Source: Sanderia malayensis (Eukaryota; Cnidaria; Scyphozoa; Semaeostomeae; Pelagiidae). From it: a DNA stretch of 64,000 nt. The stretch spans positions 1,116,001-1,180,000 of the forward strand of contig RQOL01000618.1 of assembly GCA_013076295.1 (NCBI GenBank), read 5' to 3'. The notes below the pieces were generated by a model. It was not told where the DNA came from, did no database searches, and was given only the letters and a program-made list of their open reading frames with translations. This document shows positions 35,601 to 47,241 of the stretch, piece by piece. The position numbers and the translations under genes were made by a program. Every line of letters begins with the position of its first letter. Position 1 is the first letter of the stretch.

Positions 35601-38600
35601 TCAAAATCAAAAATTATAATTTTCCCCAAACAAAAATTAACAAAATTCTTAATATTCACAAAATCAACTAAAACCTGTGGGCTGTTTCTACAGCTTCTTA
35701 ATCATTCTTAAGCAAAGTACTTAAGTTTTTAAAAATCTTTGATCATCCTAACTCCAGCTTCCTATAAACCAGTTTCTTATCAAACAACGTGTAGTGATAC
35801 ACCTGGTTTTGTAAACATGAATGATTCATGAAATTCTTACGCATTTGTAGCACGACCAGCCAATGGTCGACTTGGAGATTGCGGAAGCATGCAGTTTGGA
35901 GACTTCGGATGAAAGGTTGCCAATCTTTTCCAAACATCCTTCGTGAAATGACTTCATGCATACACGACAAGTAAACAAGTCTTCAGATGTCGAGTAAACA
36001 TTGCAAATAAAGCACAATTCATCTGGCTGTAGCTAGAAAAACAATTGTGTAATTTGTGTAAAGATTTGCTTATAGATTTAGATTTGCAAATTTGATAATA
36101 AGAACAATTGAACATGAAATGTTTGGTGCACATGAAAAAGTTTTCCTCGACAGGAAGAGAAATACCAAAAAGTGTAAAATGAGCGCTCTTATTAGAGGGG
36201 ATGGGTATTGATAAAACGAATTCGATCGCACCACCGTTAACAGAGCTGTGTATATGTAAACGCATAAGAATTTGACATTGGCATACACGACATCTGGGCT
36301 ACCTGCTGTGGATTATAATTTGCATATCTTTAAACCCATTTCGGACAGGCAGACTGACTTGTACTTTTACCACTGAGCTTCACTCAAATGAATCAATTTC
36401 GTATCTTGCGAGAGGTGTGATAAATCACAACCTTAACTACTAGATCTGTGACACATTGACCTGCAGGTCACTAGAGGGGGCATGGACAAACATTTTGCCT
36501 TTTCGCATACAACAAAACTTTTTTTGAATGGAAGTGCCGTCAGTTCCTTCCTCCAACCCTTAACAGAAAGTTACGCCCCTAATGTCGATAGTGTCTACCA
36601 AAGATATTAGAAGGGAATAATTTATTTGGTGTCTACACAGTCCCAAACGTTATGTAATTCAAACAAGAGGCGTTTGAGCAAGACTGGTCCGAGCAAAATT
36701 CATTATGAAACAAAACCTTCTTTATAGTTCAATTGTTTGACACGAGTGTTTCATTAATGGATCACGCAAAATTAATTAATACCAATATCTACCACATATC
36801 TCCTTATACTCACCATGTTGATAATACGGTATTCTGGTGTGTTTTGTGACCGAGTGACTTGTTGAAAAACAACCTTACAAATGAATGGCTTGTTTAATAA
36901 GCAGACAAACATTTCCGAACGATACAAGAGAAGATAGCCCACGCAGATTTTGTGTGCACAAAATAAGTCACGTGATTGTGTTCATTCTCCTTTGCTTTTG
37001 TGCTTCACGCACACGGGGGGAAAATGACAAACCTTTCAATTTTGAAATATCGAGCCAAAGTGATAAATGTTGAAGACAGAGCAAGTCTCGCTGTTGCCAA
37101 GGTAAATTACGTTGCTGTGTGTGTTCATAACGATGATATTGACGTAATTTTTGTTGTTGTTATTGATGCCACTGGTGATAATAATGATGAAAACGACGAT
37201 AATGACGAGGAAAGGAAAGAAAAATGGCGCGAACGCACATTTATCTGCTTCTTCTTATTATTATAGAATACAATGCCTGTAAAAATACTGCGACTCGCAA
37301 TTTCTCAACACAATGAAAGTAAATGGATTAACAATGGAAGACAATAAGGTTCGGCAAGAATTAAGATATTCTCATAAAAAATGTGGGCAGAAGTGGATAT
37401 ACAATTTACGTTCGACCTTCCTTGAAGACAATTTGATAAACGTCTAAATTATTAATGAATCTGGCCAGCCAGTTTCGAGTGTGTGGATTATTGTGAAATT
37501 TAATCATCGCTTTATCCAATTTCTCATTCATTGCAACTCTCCTAATTGCCATACTAACACCCTATGGCACAGATGCGCAATTTCCTAATTATCGCTCCGT
37601 GACTATTACCATGTTTATAAGAAATGGTCTTTTCACCGCATTTCCCTCCATCAAACAATAGCAGTTTCACAACAGCAAAACCTTCATAAGGCATTCTCAG
37701 CAACAATCGAAAATCTTTACGTTACCAAACATTGACTGCATTGTTTTGATATGAATAACATTTTAGGATTATATGTTGATACATACTTTAATCGGAGAAA
37801 CTTTCGCGGGAAGAAACTTTCGCGAGGCGAAAAAAACGCGAAATTTCTAGAATTAACTTTCGCGTTTTAGGCAAAATCGGATATTTTGCGAGAATAAACT
37901 TTCGCAAATTCCAAGTCTGAACAGAAACTTTAAACAGAAACCTTGAAGTATTTTTTATTCAAAGTGAAACTTTTTCATAAATTTTGCGAATTTCCAATTT
38001 TGAAATTTTTATCAAGAATAAACTTTCGCGAATTTCATATTTTAGAAAATTTCGCGCAATAAACTTTCGCGAATTTAGGCCAAAAACGCGAAAATCGCGA
38101 AAGTTTCTTCCCGCGAAAGTTTCTCCGATTAAAGTAACATACTATAGTCACAACATTAGGTATTTTGCTTGCACGGAAACTTTCCTTTGAATTTTGGACA
38201 TCTAATTCTTTCCACTTTTTTAAGTTTCAAACATTATGTAACAAATTTCCTTAACACTTTGACGAATCGAGTCCAAGCTACTTCTTTATAAAGCAATTTC
38301 TTGTAAAGAAAAAATTGTTCTGGAAACGTTCAGCATTCGAAGGCTCATTATTGAGACTCGTGATTGCAACATGATACAAATTGGCGCTTCTGTTCTGCTC
38401 CAAGCCTTGGTTTGAAACAGAGACATAAGCGGTTAATGTCAATTTTACTTTCAAAAATCACCGTGCCATCAGCGTAAATCTACGGGATACAAGACAACTC
38501 CCTCTGGGTAAATAACTCTATGCACATTTCTGGTCAAAGGGTAAGTCCTCCATTCCCAAGTTTGGATTAACAAAAATATGAGACACGTTGCGAGTGAATT

Positions 38601-39561
38601 ACGCAGTGAAATGAATTCTTCTTCTAGATATCGTTCTGCTTACGTCTTAGCTATTGTAGGGCCCAAACACAAAACTAATGACTTGAAAGCATTGAGAAAT
38701 ATGTGGATAGGCTAAATAAATAAATTGGCATCGTTTAAATTAGTTAGGGTCCTTAGTTTAATAAGCTCTCCTTTGAGTTTTTTTGGAGCGGTCCCAAACA
38801 ACAAGTACCTAAATTGTCAAGTTATGGTAATTTCATCTTATTGCATATACACAAATATCAAGTAGATTTCTAAATATTATTGTAGCTCAAGTACTAGGTA
38901 GACTAACTTAACTTGTTGTTCGAATTAAATTCAACATTGAAATTGAAATTAAAATTGTCTGGCACAAACACTGACGTCGATACCAATTGGCAGCCAAAAA
39001 AACTTAAAAGCTAAATCGAAATAGTTGTACATTTGTGCAATATACTGTATTATATTAGAGTAATATAATTGTATATTCACTTGATTAACCCGTTGATTAA
39101 TGCAAGTAATATCATTCCTGACATTACTAACCACCAATCATTATTGCAAAGTCAAACCGCATCGAAATAAACTAGATCGCCATCGCATTTCTCCAGTCTA
39201 CGATGTCTGTGATATAATGCTGATCATCGCAAGAACAATTATTCCTAATTCATATAATAACAAGAGCAACAACAACAACATAACTCACCATCATGTTAGA
39301 AGCATAGTCGTCAGAAAAAAAGTCGATTTTTTTCTCTTCGTCGGACTCTTTCACGAAATATTCCAACGAAGAAGGTACAAATGCCCATCGAAACGAAAAC
39401 TGAAATGGGTTACCAAGTTTTGTTAACTTTCTTCGCCGATAACTGTCTTCACCGAGAGAAGGTTTCGCTAAAATTGACGTCTTCAAGCTTCTGGTGACAT
39501 CTTGGTTGATCGGTCTGGTTTTTCTTTTCAAACATCTATCAACCGAAGCTGCACCTCCCAT
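32634..39561 (-). CDS. PHF24: PHF24-like protein (PHD finger plus EF-hands), complete, 10 exons
   Basis: Exons: 39561-39289 (ATG), 36873-36814, 36032-35841, 35160-35082, 34933-34827, 34495-34403, 34112-33955, 33378-33256 and 32751-32634 (TGA); all junctions keep phase. Nine coding exons are listed; a separate 5'UTR exon is assumed but not located. They give about 400 aa, as in vertebrate PHF24/KIAA1045. The N-terminus MGGAAS fits N-myristoylation. A PHD-type C4HC3 finger follows (CFIC, CRVC, HEGC, CYKC). EF-hand-like segments come next, two with canonical loops (DRDVTGTIDWWE, DVDKDGKITAFE). The matches to remembered PHF24 are LSLLLKEDEM, IDWWEFLNHE, a YNDWFCKL helix and the terminal VDWQEYLENEAICIIGSRPN. 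The 60-base exon at 36873-36814 is the least certain. In vertebrates the gene is neuronal and linked to GABA-B/Gi signalling. Confidence 0.85.
33543..33724. mobile_element. Inverted-repeat MITE, GC-rich, in a PHF24-like intron
   Basis: ATCGCCATGGGCGGTCTGGC near the left end pairs with the right end read backwards (ATAGCCAGGGACGGTCTGGC, 17 of 20). The internal part is also partly self-complementary (GGGTGGCAAA with TTTGCCAGCCACCC). It is conspicuously GC-rich in an AT-rich intron. No coding capacity; the target duplication was not identified. Confidence 0.6.
35326..35370. other. Hairpin, 19-bp stem, 7-base loop
   Basis: ATCTTGTTTTGTTGAGATT (35326-35344) pairs with AATCTCAACAAAACAAGGT (35352-35370) with one wobble. 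It is intronic in the PHF24-like gene. It is too short for a canonical animal pre-miRNA; more likely a relic of an inverted insertion. Confidence 0.55.
35497..35665. repeat. Dispersed repeat copy (family with 12810-12985 and 40400-40520)
   Basis: Shared words with the other copies include ACCTTGTTTTGAAGCTGAG, TCGTCACGAAAAAACCCATG and CCCCAAACAAAAATTAACAA. It lies in a PHF24-like intron. Non-coding, boundaries approximate. Confidence 0.5.
37792..38128. mobile_element. 337-bp MITE with TTAA flanks (piggyBac-like), internal CGCGAAA repeats
   Basis: Ends TCGGAGAAACTTTCGCGGGA and its inverse are perfect over more than 35 bp and flanked by TTAA (37788-37791, 38129-38132). The interior repeats AAACTTTCGCGAA-type words many times on both strands. 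It lies in the first intron of the PHF24-like gene and has no transposase. The flanking bases (ACTT...AAGT) are also symmetric, so the exact edge is ambiguous. Confidence 0.75.
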
Positions 39562-40399
39562 TACTGTACAGTGGAGTGTGTTGCAGTTCGTAGTTCGTAG
39601 TATAACAAAATTGTCCTATCGTATATCGTTGCTACTGTGATGCGAAATACTCTCTCTTGATTTCTTTCCTTATTTCACACTTGCTATCTGTCAAAACGGG
39701 AATTAAACCTGTAAAGAACAAGCCAGAACAAGACACCATCTGTCTCTTTCTCGAGTTTTGCCCAAGTGAAATTTGCATGAATTATCACCGGCAGCTCACC
39801 GCCAGGATCTAATTCATGCATAAACCAAAATTCGTCTCAAAGTTCTGTTTCTGTTTACGGAAGATATTTCGCGAAACTCAGGAAATAAAGACCGGCCTAA
39901 TCTGGCGCTGTGCCATGAATGCTTTGCGGTAGGTCGGTGTGCTGTCGACTAATCCCAATGTAATTACTAATTTATACAGCAAAACGTCCTTGTTCTTCGT
40001 TCAGAGCTTGCGAAAAATTGGAATAAATATAATGGCATCTTCAGCAAAGTAAGCAGCACTGGTGTCTTTAGTCCAACCGAGAACCACTCTCTCTGAGATC
40101 TGAGGAGCAAGGCATTTGTATTAAATTAAAAACAATTATCTAAGCAAAGTGCAGTGCATGCACGCATGAAAAGCGTGGTAAGAAAAGGTTATGTGTTCCG
40201 GGGGTCAAGTCTCGTGCTTCCCTTGGGCAAAAGATTCTCATATACGACATAAGTTAATTTTCAAAATCGTTTGTTGCAGCCAGTTAGATATGAAAATCAT
40301 TTCTTTTTGAAAATCTTGTATTCTTGCAGACAAAAAGCATCGTAGGCACATTTTCACCAAAACTACAACTTAAACACGATGTTTAGCACTAAAGGTCTC

Positions 40400-40520
40400 T
40401 TATTTCTGTGACCTAATATTACCATATTGTTTTGAAGTTGAGCATTTGTTGACATTTTTGGACCTGTAATAAAGCCAGATTGTCACGAAAAACCCATGCA
40501 TTTCAAAGTCAAGAGCCCTG
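40400..40520. repeat. Dispersed repeat copy (family with 12810-12985 and 35497-35665)
   Basis: Shares ATTGTTTTGAAGTTGAGCA and TTGTCACGAAAAACCCATGC with the other copies. The copies are diverged, so the family is old. Confidence 0.45.
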
Positions 40521-40580
40521 GGAACAAGCTAAAGTGGAGAATAATCGCGCATGCACATCTGCAGAAGTGCACGCACAAGT

Positions 40581-40676
40581 TAGACTCACTACATTGCGTC
40601 CCTGTGCCTCACTCGTTTTGCTCCTTGTGTTGAGCTAGTTGCGAGAGAGGCACTGGGACGTTATGTAATGAGTCTA
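40581..40676. mobile_element. 96-bp inverted-repeat MITE
   Basis: Left end TAGACTCACTACATTGCGTC and right end, reversed, TAGACTCATTACATAACGTC give termini of about 30 bp with a few mismatches. A one-ended relative sits at 1715-1755 in HEATR1. No coding capacity. Confidence 0.65.
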
Positions 40677-41647
40677 CTACGCACCAGTTAGTTCTGGCTC
40701 TGATTCAAGCGATTAAAATAGAGAATTCTATTGATTATATAGAGAATGCTGAGACATTCAATCAAGTGTTTGTGCTTTACTTGGCAGCTGCCAGATATTT
40801 TGCACTGGAAATTAGTCGACAATAGTGAAAAATTAGCTTTTCGTGGTTACATAGTAAAATCCTGTTAAGTTAGAAATTCAAGAGTGATCAGAAATTTGTC
40901 CGGCTTAAGCTAGTCCGCAGGTAAGGATTTCAAATCCATTGGGAATTGAAAATTAGTCTGAATTAGTCAAAACCCGAATTATTTAGGGTACGATTTAGCG
41001 GGATTCGATAACAGCAACGACTAATGAAAAATGATTTGCATAATGCATGACAGATATTAAATGAATAATGATTTGTTCATCAAGTAAGTAAAGTCGTTGT
41101 TCTTGGACAACTTCTGCTTAATGGGCGGAATACCTTGGGCAAAGCAAATTTAATTCTTTCTTTCGACTTAAGATACTTGCCAAAACGGGTACAGAAATAT
41201 TCAGGCCTGCTTCAGCCTCGAACCCATTTCAGTAAGACGCCCGTTGGAGGACTTGCACGAAAATAGCAAACTACTGTAAGAACAGAACAATAGAAAGCGC
41301 GAAATAAACATATTTCTGTGTATCCAAAATTACAAGTACAGGTCCAGCAGCCCATGTCATGCAAATGCTACATGTATGGACACAGATGGATCCTACACCT
41401 GTACCTGCAATTCTGGATACACGGGAATATTAGCTCTGACATGATTCATATGTATTATCATCTGTGTACAAAAATAGAAACAGAATAAGAAACACCACCT
41501 TAGGCTGAAAATATACGGGAAAATAAGAAACGTCAGGCTGAAACTGGAGCCAAGTGTTCTTATAAGAAAAATGTGTAACAAGACAACTCGAAGAGGTTTT
41601 CTTTCATTACGACAATGAAAACACATTACGACATACAGCGTAATCAA

Positions 41648-41735
41648 ACGACATATGATGAAATGGAATACGACATATGACGAAATGGAATACGACTTAT
41701 GATGAAATGAAATACGACATACGATTGAATGAAAA
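41648..41735. repeat. 22-bp tandem repeat, four copies
   Basis: The unit ACGACATATGATGAAATGGA plus AT is repeated four times with a few substitutions. Looser copies of the ACGACAT word extend left to about 41610. Confidence 0.85.
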
Positions 41736-41879
41736 ATGCCTTTCGTTTCGGGATATCGAATACAATATGACGTTTGGTTTTGTACGACGATCTTTGTCGT
41801 ACTTATACCCCCATCGTGTTTTGTCCTATGTCCTGTATATATCGGCGCGACGCGAATCAACTGAAAGTTTCTTTTATTA

Positions 41880-42064
41880 CAGTCAAGTCTGCATAGTTCG
41901 AACTCGTGTAATTCGAACTCTATCTAACTCGAACGAATTTTTCCGTCTCTTCAAGGATCACTAATGAACCAACTCTTATAAACAAAACCTTTATGGTTCG
42001 AACTATTTGTAATTCGAACGTTTTCACGCTTCCCCAGGGTGTTCGAATTAGACAGAGTTGACTG
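41880..42064. mobile_element. 185-bp Tc1/mariner (pogo-like) MITE, copy 1
   Basis: It starts CAGTCAAGTCTGCATAGTTC and ends with the inverse of CAGTCAACTCTGTCTAATTC; TA lies on both sides (41878-41879 and 42065-42066). Internal TTCGAA words recur. The same element in reverse orientation and of identical length is at 51504-51688. Confidence 0.85.
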
Positions 42065-42066
42065 TA

Positions 42067-42517
42067 CCGTAAATCCTCGAATAAGCCCCCACGTTCGAAT
42101 AAGCCCCCTCCTCGATTAAGCCCCCACCTAAAAATCATTTTTGCAAATAAGCCCCCCCCTCGAATAAGCCCCCATTGGGTCTTATTCGAGGGAAGCATAA
42201 GTGCAGAATAATATCTTATTTCGAGAAAGCCCCCACAGGACAATAGCTATACAGTATCACTTCCTTTGACTCGAAACAAAAAAGCAAAAAGAAACGCGAT
42301 TTTCGTGATGATAAACAAATTATTGTTAGATCTTCACATAGCACTTTGTGAAAAAAGTTTAGCTGATTGAGAAAATTATGTCGTCTTTTTTCTGTCAAAC
42401 TTTGAAGCAAAACTTTGAAATAAGCCCTCCCCTCGAATAAGGCCCCCCTCGAATAAGCCCCCACCCAAAAATTCATTTTTGCAAATAAGCCCCTGGGGCT
42501 TATTCGAGGATTTACGG
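42067..42517. mobile_element. MITE with CCGTAAATCCTCGAATAAGC ends
   Basis: Inverted ends of about 24 bp (CCGTAAATCCTCGAATAAGC, then CCC) at 42067 and reversed at 42517. Several internal copies of the AATAAGCCCCC word occur near both ends. It abuts the preceding MITE, sharing its TA. No coding capacity. Confidence 0.75.
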
Positions 42518-42542
42518 TGTTATCTTTGAAGAACTGACAATA

Positions 42543-42630
42543 CCGTAAATCCTCGAATTAGCCCCCTGGGGGCTTATTTATTTTTGACATTTTCAGAGGG
42601 GGGCTTATTCGAGGGGGGGGCTTATAAAGT
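42543..42630. mobile_element. Truncated copy of the CCGTAAATCC MITE
   Basis: It starts CCGTAAATCCTCGAATTAGC 25 bp after the full element and contains the inverted GGGGGCTTATTCGAGGGG word. The right terminus is absent. Another end relic (GGCCTATTCGAGGATTTACC) is at about 56066-56086 in EIF2B3. Confidence 0.6.
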
Positions 42631-43648
42631 TATCTGAAATATGGCACAAAATTTGATGTTGTTACTGGGAAAAGAAACGGGAAATTGATGTTTAACTGTA
42701 GTACTAAAATGTCAAAATATAATTTTAGGAATGCATCATTACCTACCTTATACGTACCTTGCAAAATTACTATAGTGTACTTCAGTTGCGACCTGTCTTG
42801 TTCACTAAGGCACATCGAGGTGAAAAGGTGATGTAGTAGGCAAGTTAGGCCATTTCATTCTGATTCTTTCGGAAGGTAGCTCTGTCAGTCAGCAAGAGAA
42901 GAGAATGGACTCGATACAAAAATGAGACTTAGATATTTCATGTATCAGGGTGAGCCTGGTGGGACTGGCTCACATTGTATTTTGCAAGAACAACAACATT
43001 AAAATTATCATCATAATTAACATAATTTACATTTCTCAAATCTGTCATAAATTAATTCCTCAAAGTTATGGCCCAGGTTTATAGCGTCACACGAAACTAA
43101 TTAATGATGTTAATACATGGTTAATTACATTCCACCCAAAGACATTTTCTAATGGCCATGTTGAACTGATAAACATACCAATAACTTGTTGTAATTACAT
43201 TTTAATGGCACCCAAGATGCAGGGGCAAATCAAGAAAAACTGTGATTAATATGAAAAAATTACTTTTTTTGTCATTTGAATCACATTAGAATAAAAACAC
43301 TAGTTTTTATATATCTTACCCAATGAAAAAATTGCTTAAAATACCAAGGGAGAATGAACAGGAAATATAAATATTATTGAATAGTAATACATTATAACAT
43401 GTTATACTGTGGCTTGCAGTTCCTGATGTATATTTGTTATGCAACAAGTAACCAAATAACATCTAAAAGATGTATTTGCAGATGTTATTTAACGTTAAGA
43501 AATAAAATATATCTTATACAAGTTAAAGTTACAAAAAAATTAAAACAATCATGCTCCCAGAAATTTCAAAAACATGTTTCCATTTCAAAGGAGCAAAAGC
43601 ATTAGGAAAAAATTCAAGTCTTTATATTCAGCTCAAATGAATAAATAT

Positions 43649-45557
43649 TTACTGATCATTAGATTGTTCTTTGTCCACTTCATTCAAGATTGTTGTTCTG
43701 ACAATTGCTTCAGTCACAGAATATGGATCGCAATTGGAAGATGGTCTTCTATCTTCCAAATAGCCTTTTCCATCTTCAGCACACTGGCGGGGTATTCTGA
43801 TGCTTGCACCTCTGTGGGCAACCCCAGATGAAAATGTGTGGATGTCAGAGGTTTCATGTCGACCAGTTAGCCTCCTGCTGTTGTCCCTTCCACAATTTGG
43901 ATCATACATGGCAATGTGGTAATCATGTCTCTTAGACAGCTTATCTACAGCTTCATACATGTACTTAATACCACCTTCTTCTCGCATTCCCTCAGTACTA
44001 AGAGAGAAAATCAATTGAATGCTTAATCAATACAGTACTGTACAAAAGTATGAAAATCGCTGATGTACAACATCACTGTGATAGGGAGTTTTGCTACAAA
44101 TAATATAAAAAACTAACTTACCTAAAATTGCAATGTGCGCCAGCACCATTCCAGTCACCGGGCATAGGTTTTGGATCAAATGTGACAAGTACACCAAAGT
44201 CTTCGGCCACTCGTTCCAGCAAGAATCGTCCCATCCACAAATGATCTCCCATGTCAATGCCTTCACAAGGTCCAACTTGAAATTCCCACTGAAAGCAAGA
44301 GGAAAATTTATCTTCAGAACATTCAAAAACAATCATTTGCAAGAGCACTTTGTCTTCAGAAATTATCCAAAAATCATCTCCATGAGACTTGACAATTAAC
44401 TCCATTACTAATGCCAATTGAGTGATGGAAACATAAAGTAAACAAAATCCAATAATCTTACCTGAGCAGGCATCACCTCTGCATTCTCTCCAGCAATTTT
44501 CACACCAGCATACATGCATGCCCTGTAATGTGCCTCAACAATTTCTCTGCCAAAAACACGTCCAGTACCAACTGCACAATAGTATGGACCTTGCGGGGCT
44601 GGATATCCACCTTTAGGCCAACCCAATGGATGTCTGTCTTGATCGAGTAGGGTGTATTCTTGTTCAATGCCAAACCATGGGTGGGAATCCTGGAAAATAC
44701 ACAAAATCCCAAATTATGGACAACTGGACTTTGACCCCTAGGAAATTTAACGAAATGTCTCCAAGTTGTAGAACACATGGCATGCCAAAGCTTTAACCTT
44801 ATAAAAATACGTTGGGAAACCAAGGCAGGAATTGTACTTTATAATAATAAATAGCGTAACATAAATTATCGAAATATAAAGATGGATACAGTAGATCATT
44901 ACGGGATTCATCTTTGTGGAAGGCCTAACTACTAAACAAATATAAGTGTTTTATAATTCGCTTTACTATAAAATTCCGTGCGCTCCAACAAAACACTTGA
45001 TGATGTGAAGTGCTCGGGTATGAAAAAATAGTCTGGTACCACGGAGATACAAATCTCAACAAGGAATGCAAGATTTACAAAAACATAACAAGCTAAAGAC
45101 AAAATTAACAAACAACGCAAAAGAATTAAACAAACAGCCACATCGCACGTTGAACTGAGATGAAAAGAAATTTACTAACCTTCGCTTTGACCATGGCCTG
45201 GTTACAGCTTTTTCTCTTGTTTGACTCGCATGGCTTGTGATCATACTTGGTAGTTTCACAGAGGACAATTTTGTTCTTGCCCCGACGGAAAGGATCTCTG
45301 AAAATTGCAACTGGGTGAAGATACGTGTCGCTGTTTTTTCCCTTGGCTTGTCCGGTAGACGACCCATCGAAGTTCCAAACTGGAACATCTTCTGGTATAA
45401 TAGGTTCAAATTCGAGTGTTTTAGTTTTACACCTCATCGTCTCGCCGGATCCGTCAATCCACACGTACATTGCTTGGACACGACCTTGGGTGTCTAAGTC
45501 CATGTATTTGTTGAGAATGGTTTGGTTCAAGCCTTGATACATGCTTACAGTTGCCAT
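43649..45557 (-). CDS. GLUL: Glutamine synthetase, probably cytosolic, 373 aa
   Basis: ATP-dependent ligation of ammonia to glutamate. Exons 45557-45180, 44689-44462, 44288-44122 and 43997-43649 give exactly the 373 aa of animal GS. Visible signatures: the beta-grasp domain with [11 protein letters not shown], then IEQEYTLLD carrying two metal-binding glutamates, [17 protein letters not shown] with the next two, and [16 protein letters not shown] with the catalytic-site loop. After these come [20 protein letters not shown] and the arginine-rich IRIPRQC. The N-terminus has no targeting signal, so it is probably cytosolic. A 5'UTR intron (45577-45704) is likely: acceptor ATCTTTCAG and donor CTTGGTAAGT. 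It is a tandem paralogue of the gene at 47242-49969 with all three coding introns at the same positions and phases. Confidence 0.97.
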
Positions 45558-47241
45558 TTTTCAAAATAATGTGTATCTGAAAGATGAAAAGGTGCGCTGC
45601 TATCTCAAATGAACGCCTGATTATATCAAAATATCGAAACAAAACCCTTCTCCAAACAGGAAAACTTGAACTAGGAAAACAACATCATAAAAATAGAAAC
45701 TTACCAAGGACTCTGCCACGTTTTGAGAGGTCTTTATGCGACAATATAATGGTAATTAATGGCAGGAATTTTTGCAAGCGCCAAATTTTATTCAACCTTT
45801 AAGCCCAAATATGGCAGTTTGCCTCGCTTTGATCAGATCATGATTTCATCATGTGCACATGTGTGTAAAATCACATGGATGACTAAAATTTTACTGCGCA
45901 AGAAAAACGCCCCAAAGTTCACTGGGGAAAACAACGAAGTAAAAATTTGTTTACATGCTCACGCAGCATGCATAATCTATTGTAATCAAGTACACGTGGC
46001 ACATCGAACCATTTTGAATCTTACCAGTGCAAGGGTTGTTCTTGTTCAAAGGTCGATTCATCTGTTAGACAGGACCATAGAATTAATTCTATGGGCAGGA
46101 CGAAGGCATGCGCATCACAGAAAAACTAAACTTTTTATGGGAAAGTTATTTTTAAGAAAGTAATACTCGGCTGGCCAAAGAATTAAGAAGGTTCAGAACT
46201 GAATTTCTGGAAAAAAATTTGAAAGTGATACTCAAAATCTGCAGAAATGTGGTGATTGATTGTGTGTTTTGATTTGGACGTGTGAAACTTAGGGCTGTGG
46301 GCTGTTTGTTTTCATCGTCCGAAAAACGTCCGGAGTCGTTGGAGTCTGGGACGGGTCTTTATCAAAAAGCTTGGTTTTTGGCGCGAAATGTTGTGGATTT
46401 AAATTTTTGCAGAAAGGCCCAATAAAAAAAACTAAAATCTCCTTACGCGAATTAAAAATAGAGAACGCAAGCTAGATGTACATAAATAAAATGGAGTACT
46501 GCACTGAAAACAAAAAACTTGCCTGCTTTTGTGTCAGATCATCAGGAGATTGAATTGTTTCCGGCATCGTGGGCATTTGCATTTTATAGCAGTTCATCAA
46601 AGAATGGAATCGTTTCAGCGATTACTAAAAAGGGAATAAAAACCCATAAATGCTGCAGAAAAATAAAATACATCATTTTAAATTAATCAATCGAGAACTT
46701 CTGCCCTGTATTCAATCAAAAAAGTAATTAGCAAGAACAAATTTAAATATCTCAATACTCGAGGCAAACCTCATTGCTAACATAATTTTGTTATTGAGTC
46801 GATTGAGAATAGGGAACGATAAGATAAGGGTTATTACATGAAAATTAACAGGTCCTTTCAATGAAGCGTCTGATATAATAAAACAAAATAACAATTGAAA
46901 GCAATAATTAAGAATATATATCCAATTTAAAGGTGAATTAAAATACTGAGTCAAAATTTCATTTGACAACTTCTTAATCATAAAAAAATACAAAATATAA
47001 AGATTCTCTTTCAACAGATATATATTTTCCAATATAAGATTTATTTAACACACTCTATCGATAAAAATAATATTACTCTCGCAATGTTCCTAATAAATCC
47101 CCTACATTCTCTTCTAGATATCTGAAATAAAACTAAACAGCAATACAGCATTTCATAGAATAAATGCCTGAGTAAAATAATCCGTAAAACTGTCCAACAT
47201 TTTAATGAAAAAAAAGCACAGCATCTAAAGCACAACCATTA
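45558..47241. other. Spacer between the two glutamine synthetase genes
   Basis: Holds the 5'UTR, putative first exon (from 45705 upwards) and promoter of the downstream GS gene, plus the 3' end of the upstream one. No other ORF is supported; the right half is very AT-rich. Confidence 0.6.

Larger units (their letters stand above)
39562..43648. other. Repeat-rich intergenic region
   Basis: No gene supported over about 4 kb. It contains a dispersed repeat copy (40400-40520), a 96-bp MITE (40581-40676), a 22-bp tandem array (41648-41735), two adjoining MITEs (41880-42064 and 42067-42517) and a partial copy of the second (42543-42630). The rest is plain AT-rich sequence. Confidence 0.7.

Noticed and set aside
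41393..42476. Frames of 86-155 aa with repeated GGG-LFE-like words
   Set aside because: They translate tandem repeats and MITE termini (AATAAGCCCCC).
46712..47235. AT-rich minus-strand frames in the GS spacer
   Set aside because: Hydrophobic composition follows from AT-rich DNA; no homology or splice signals.
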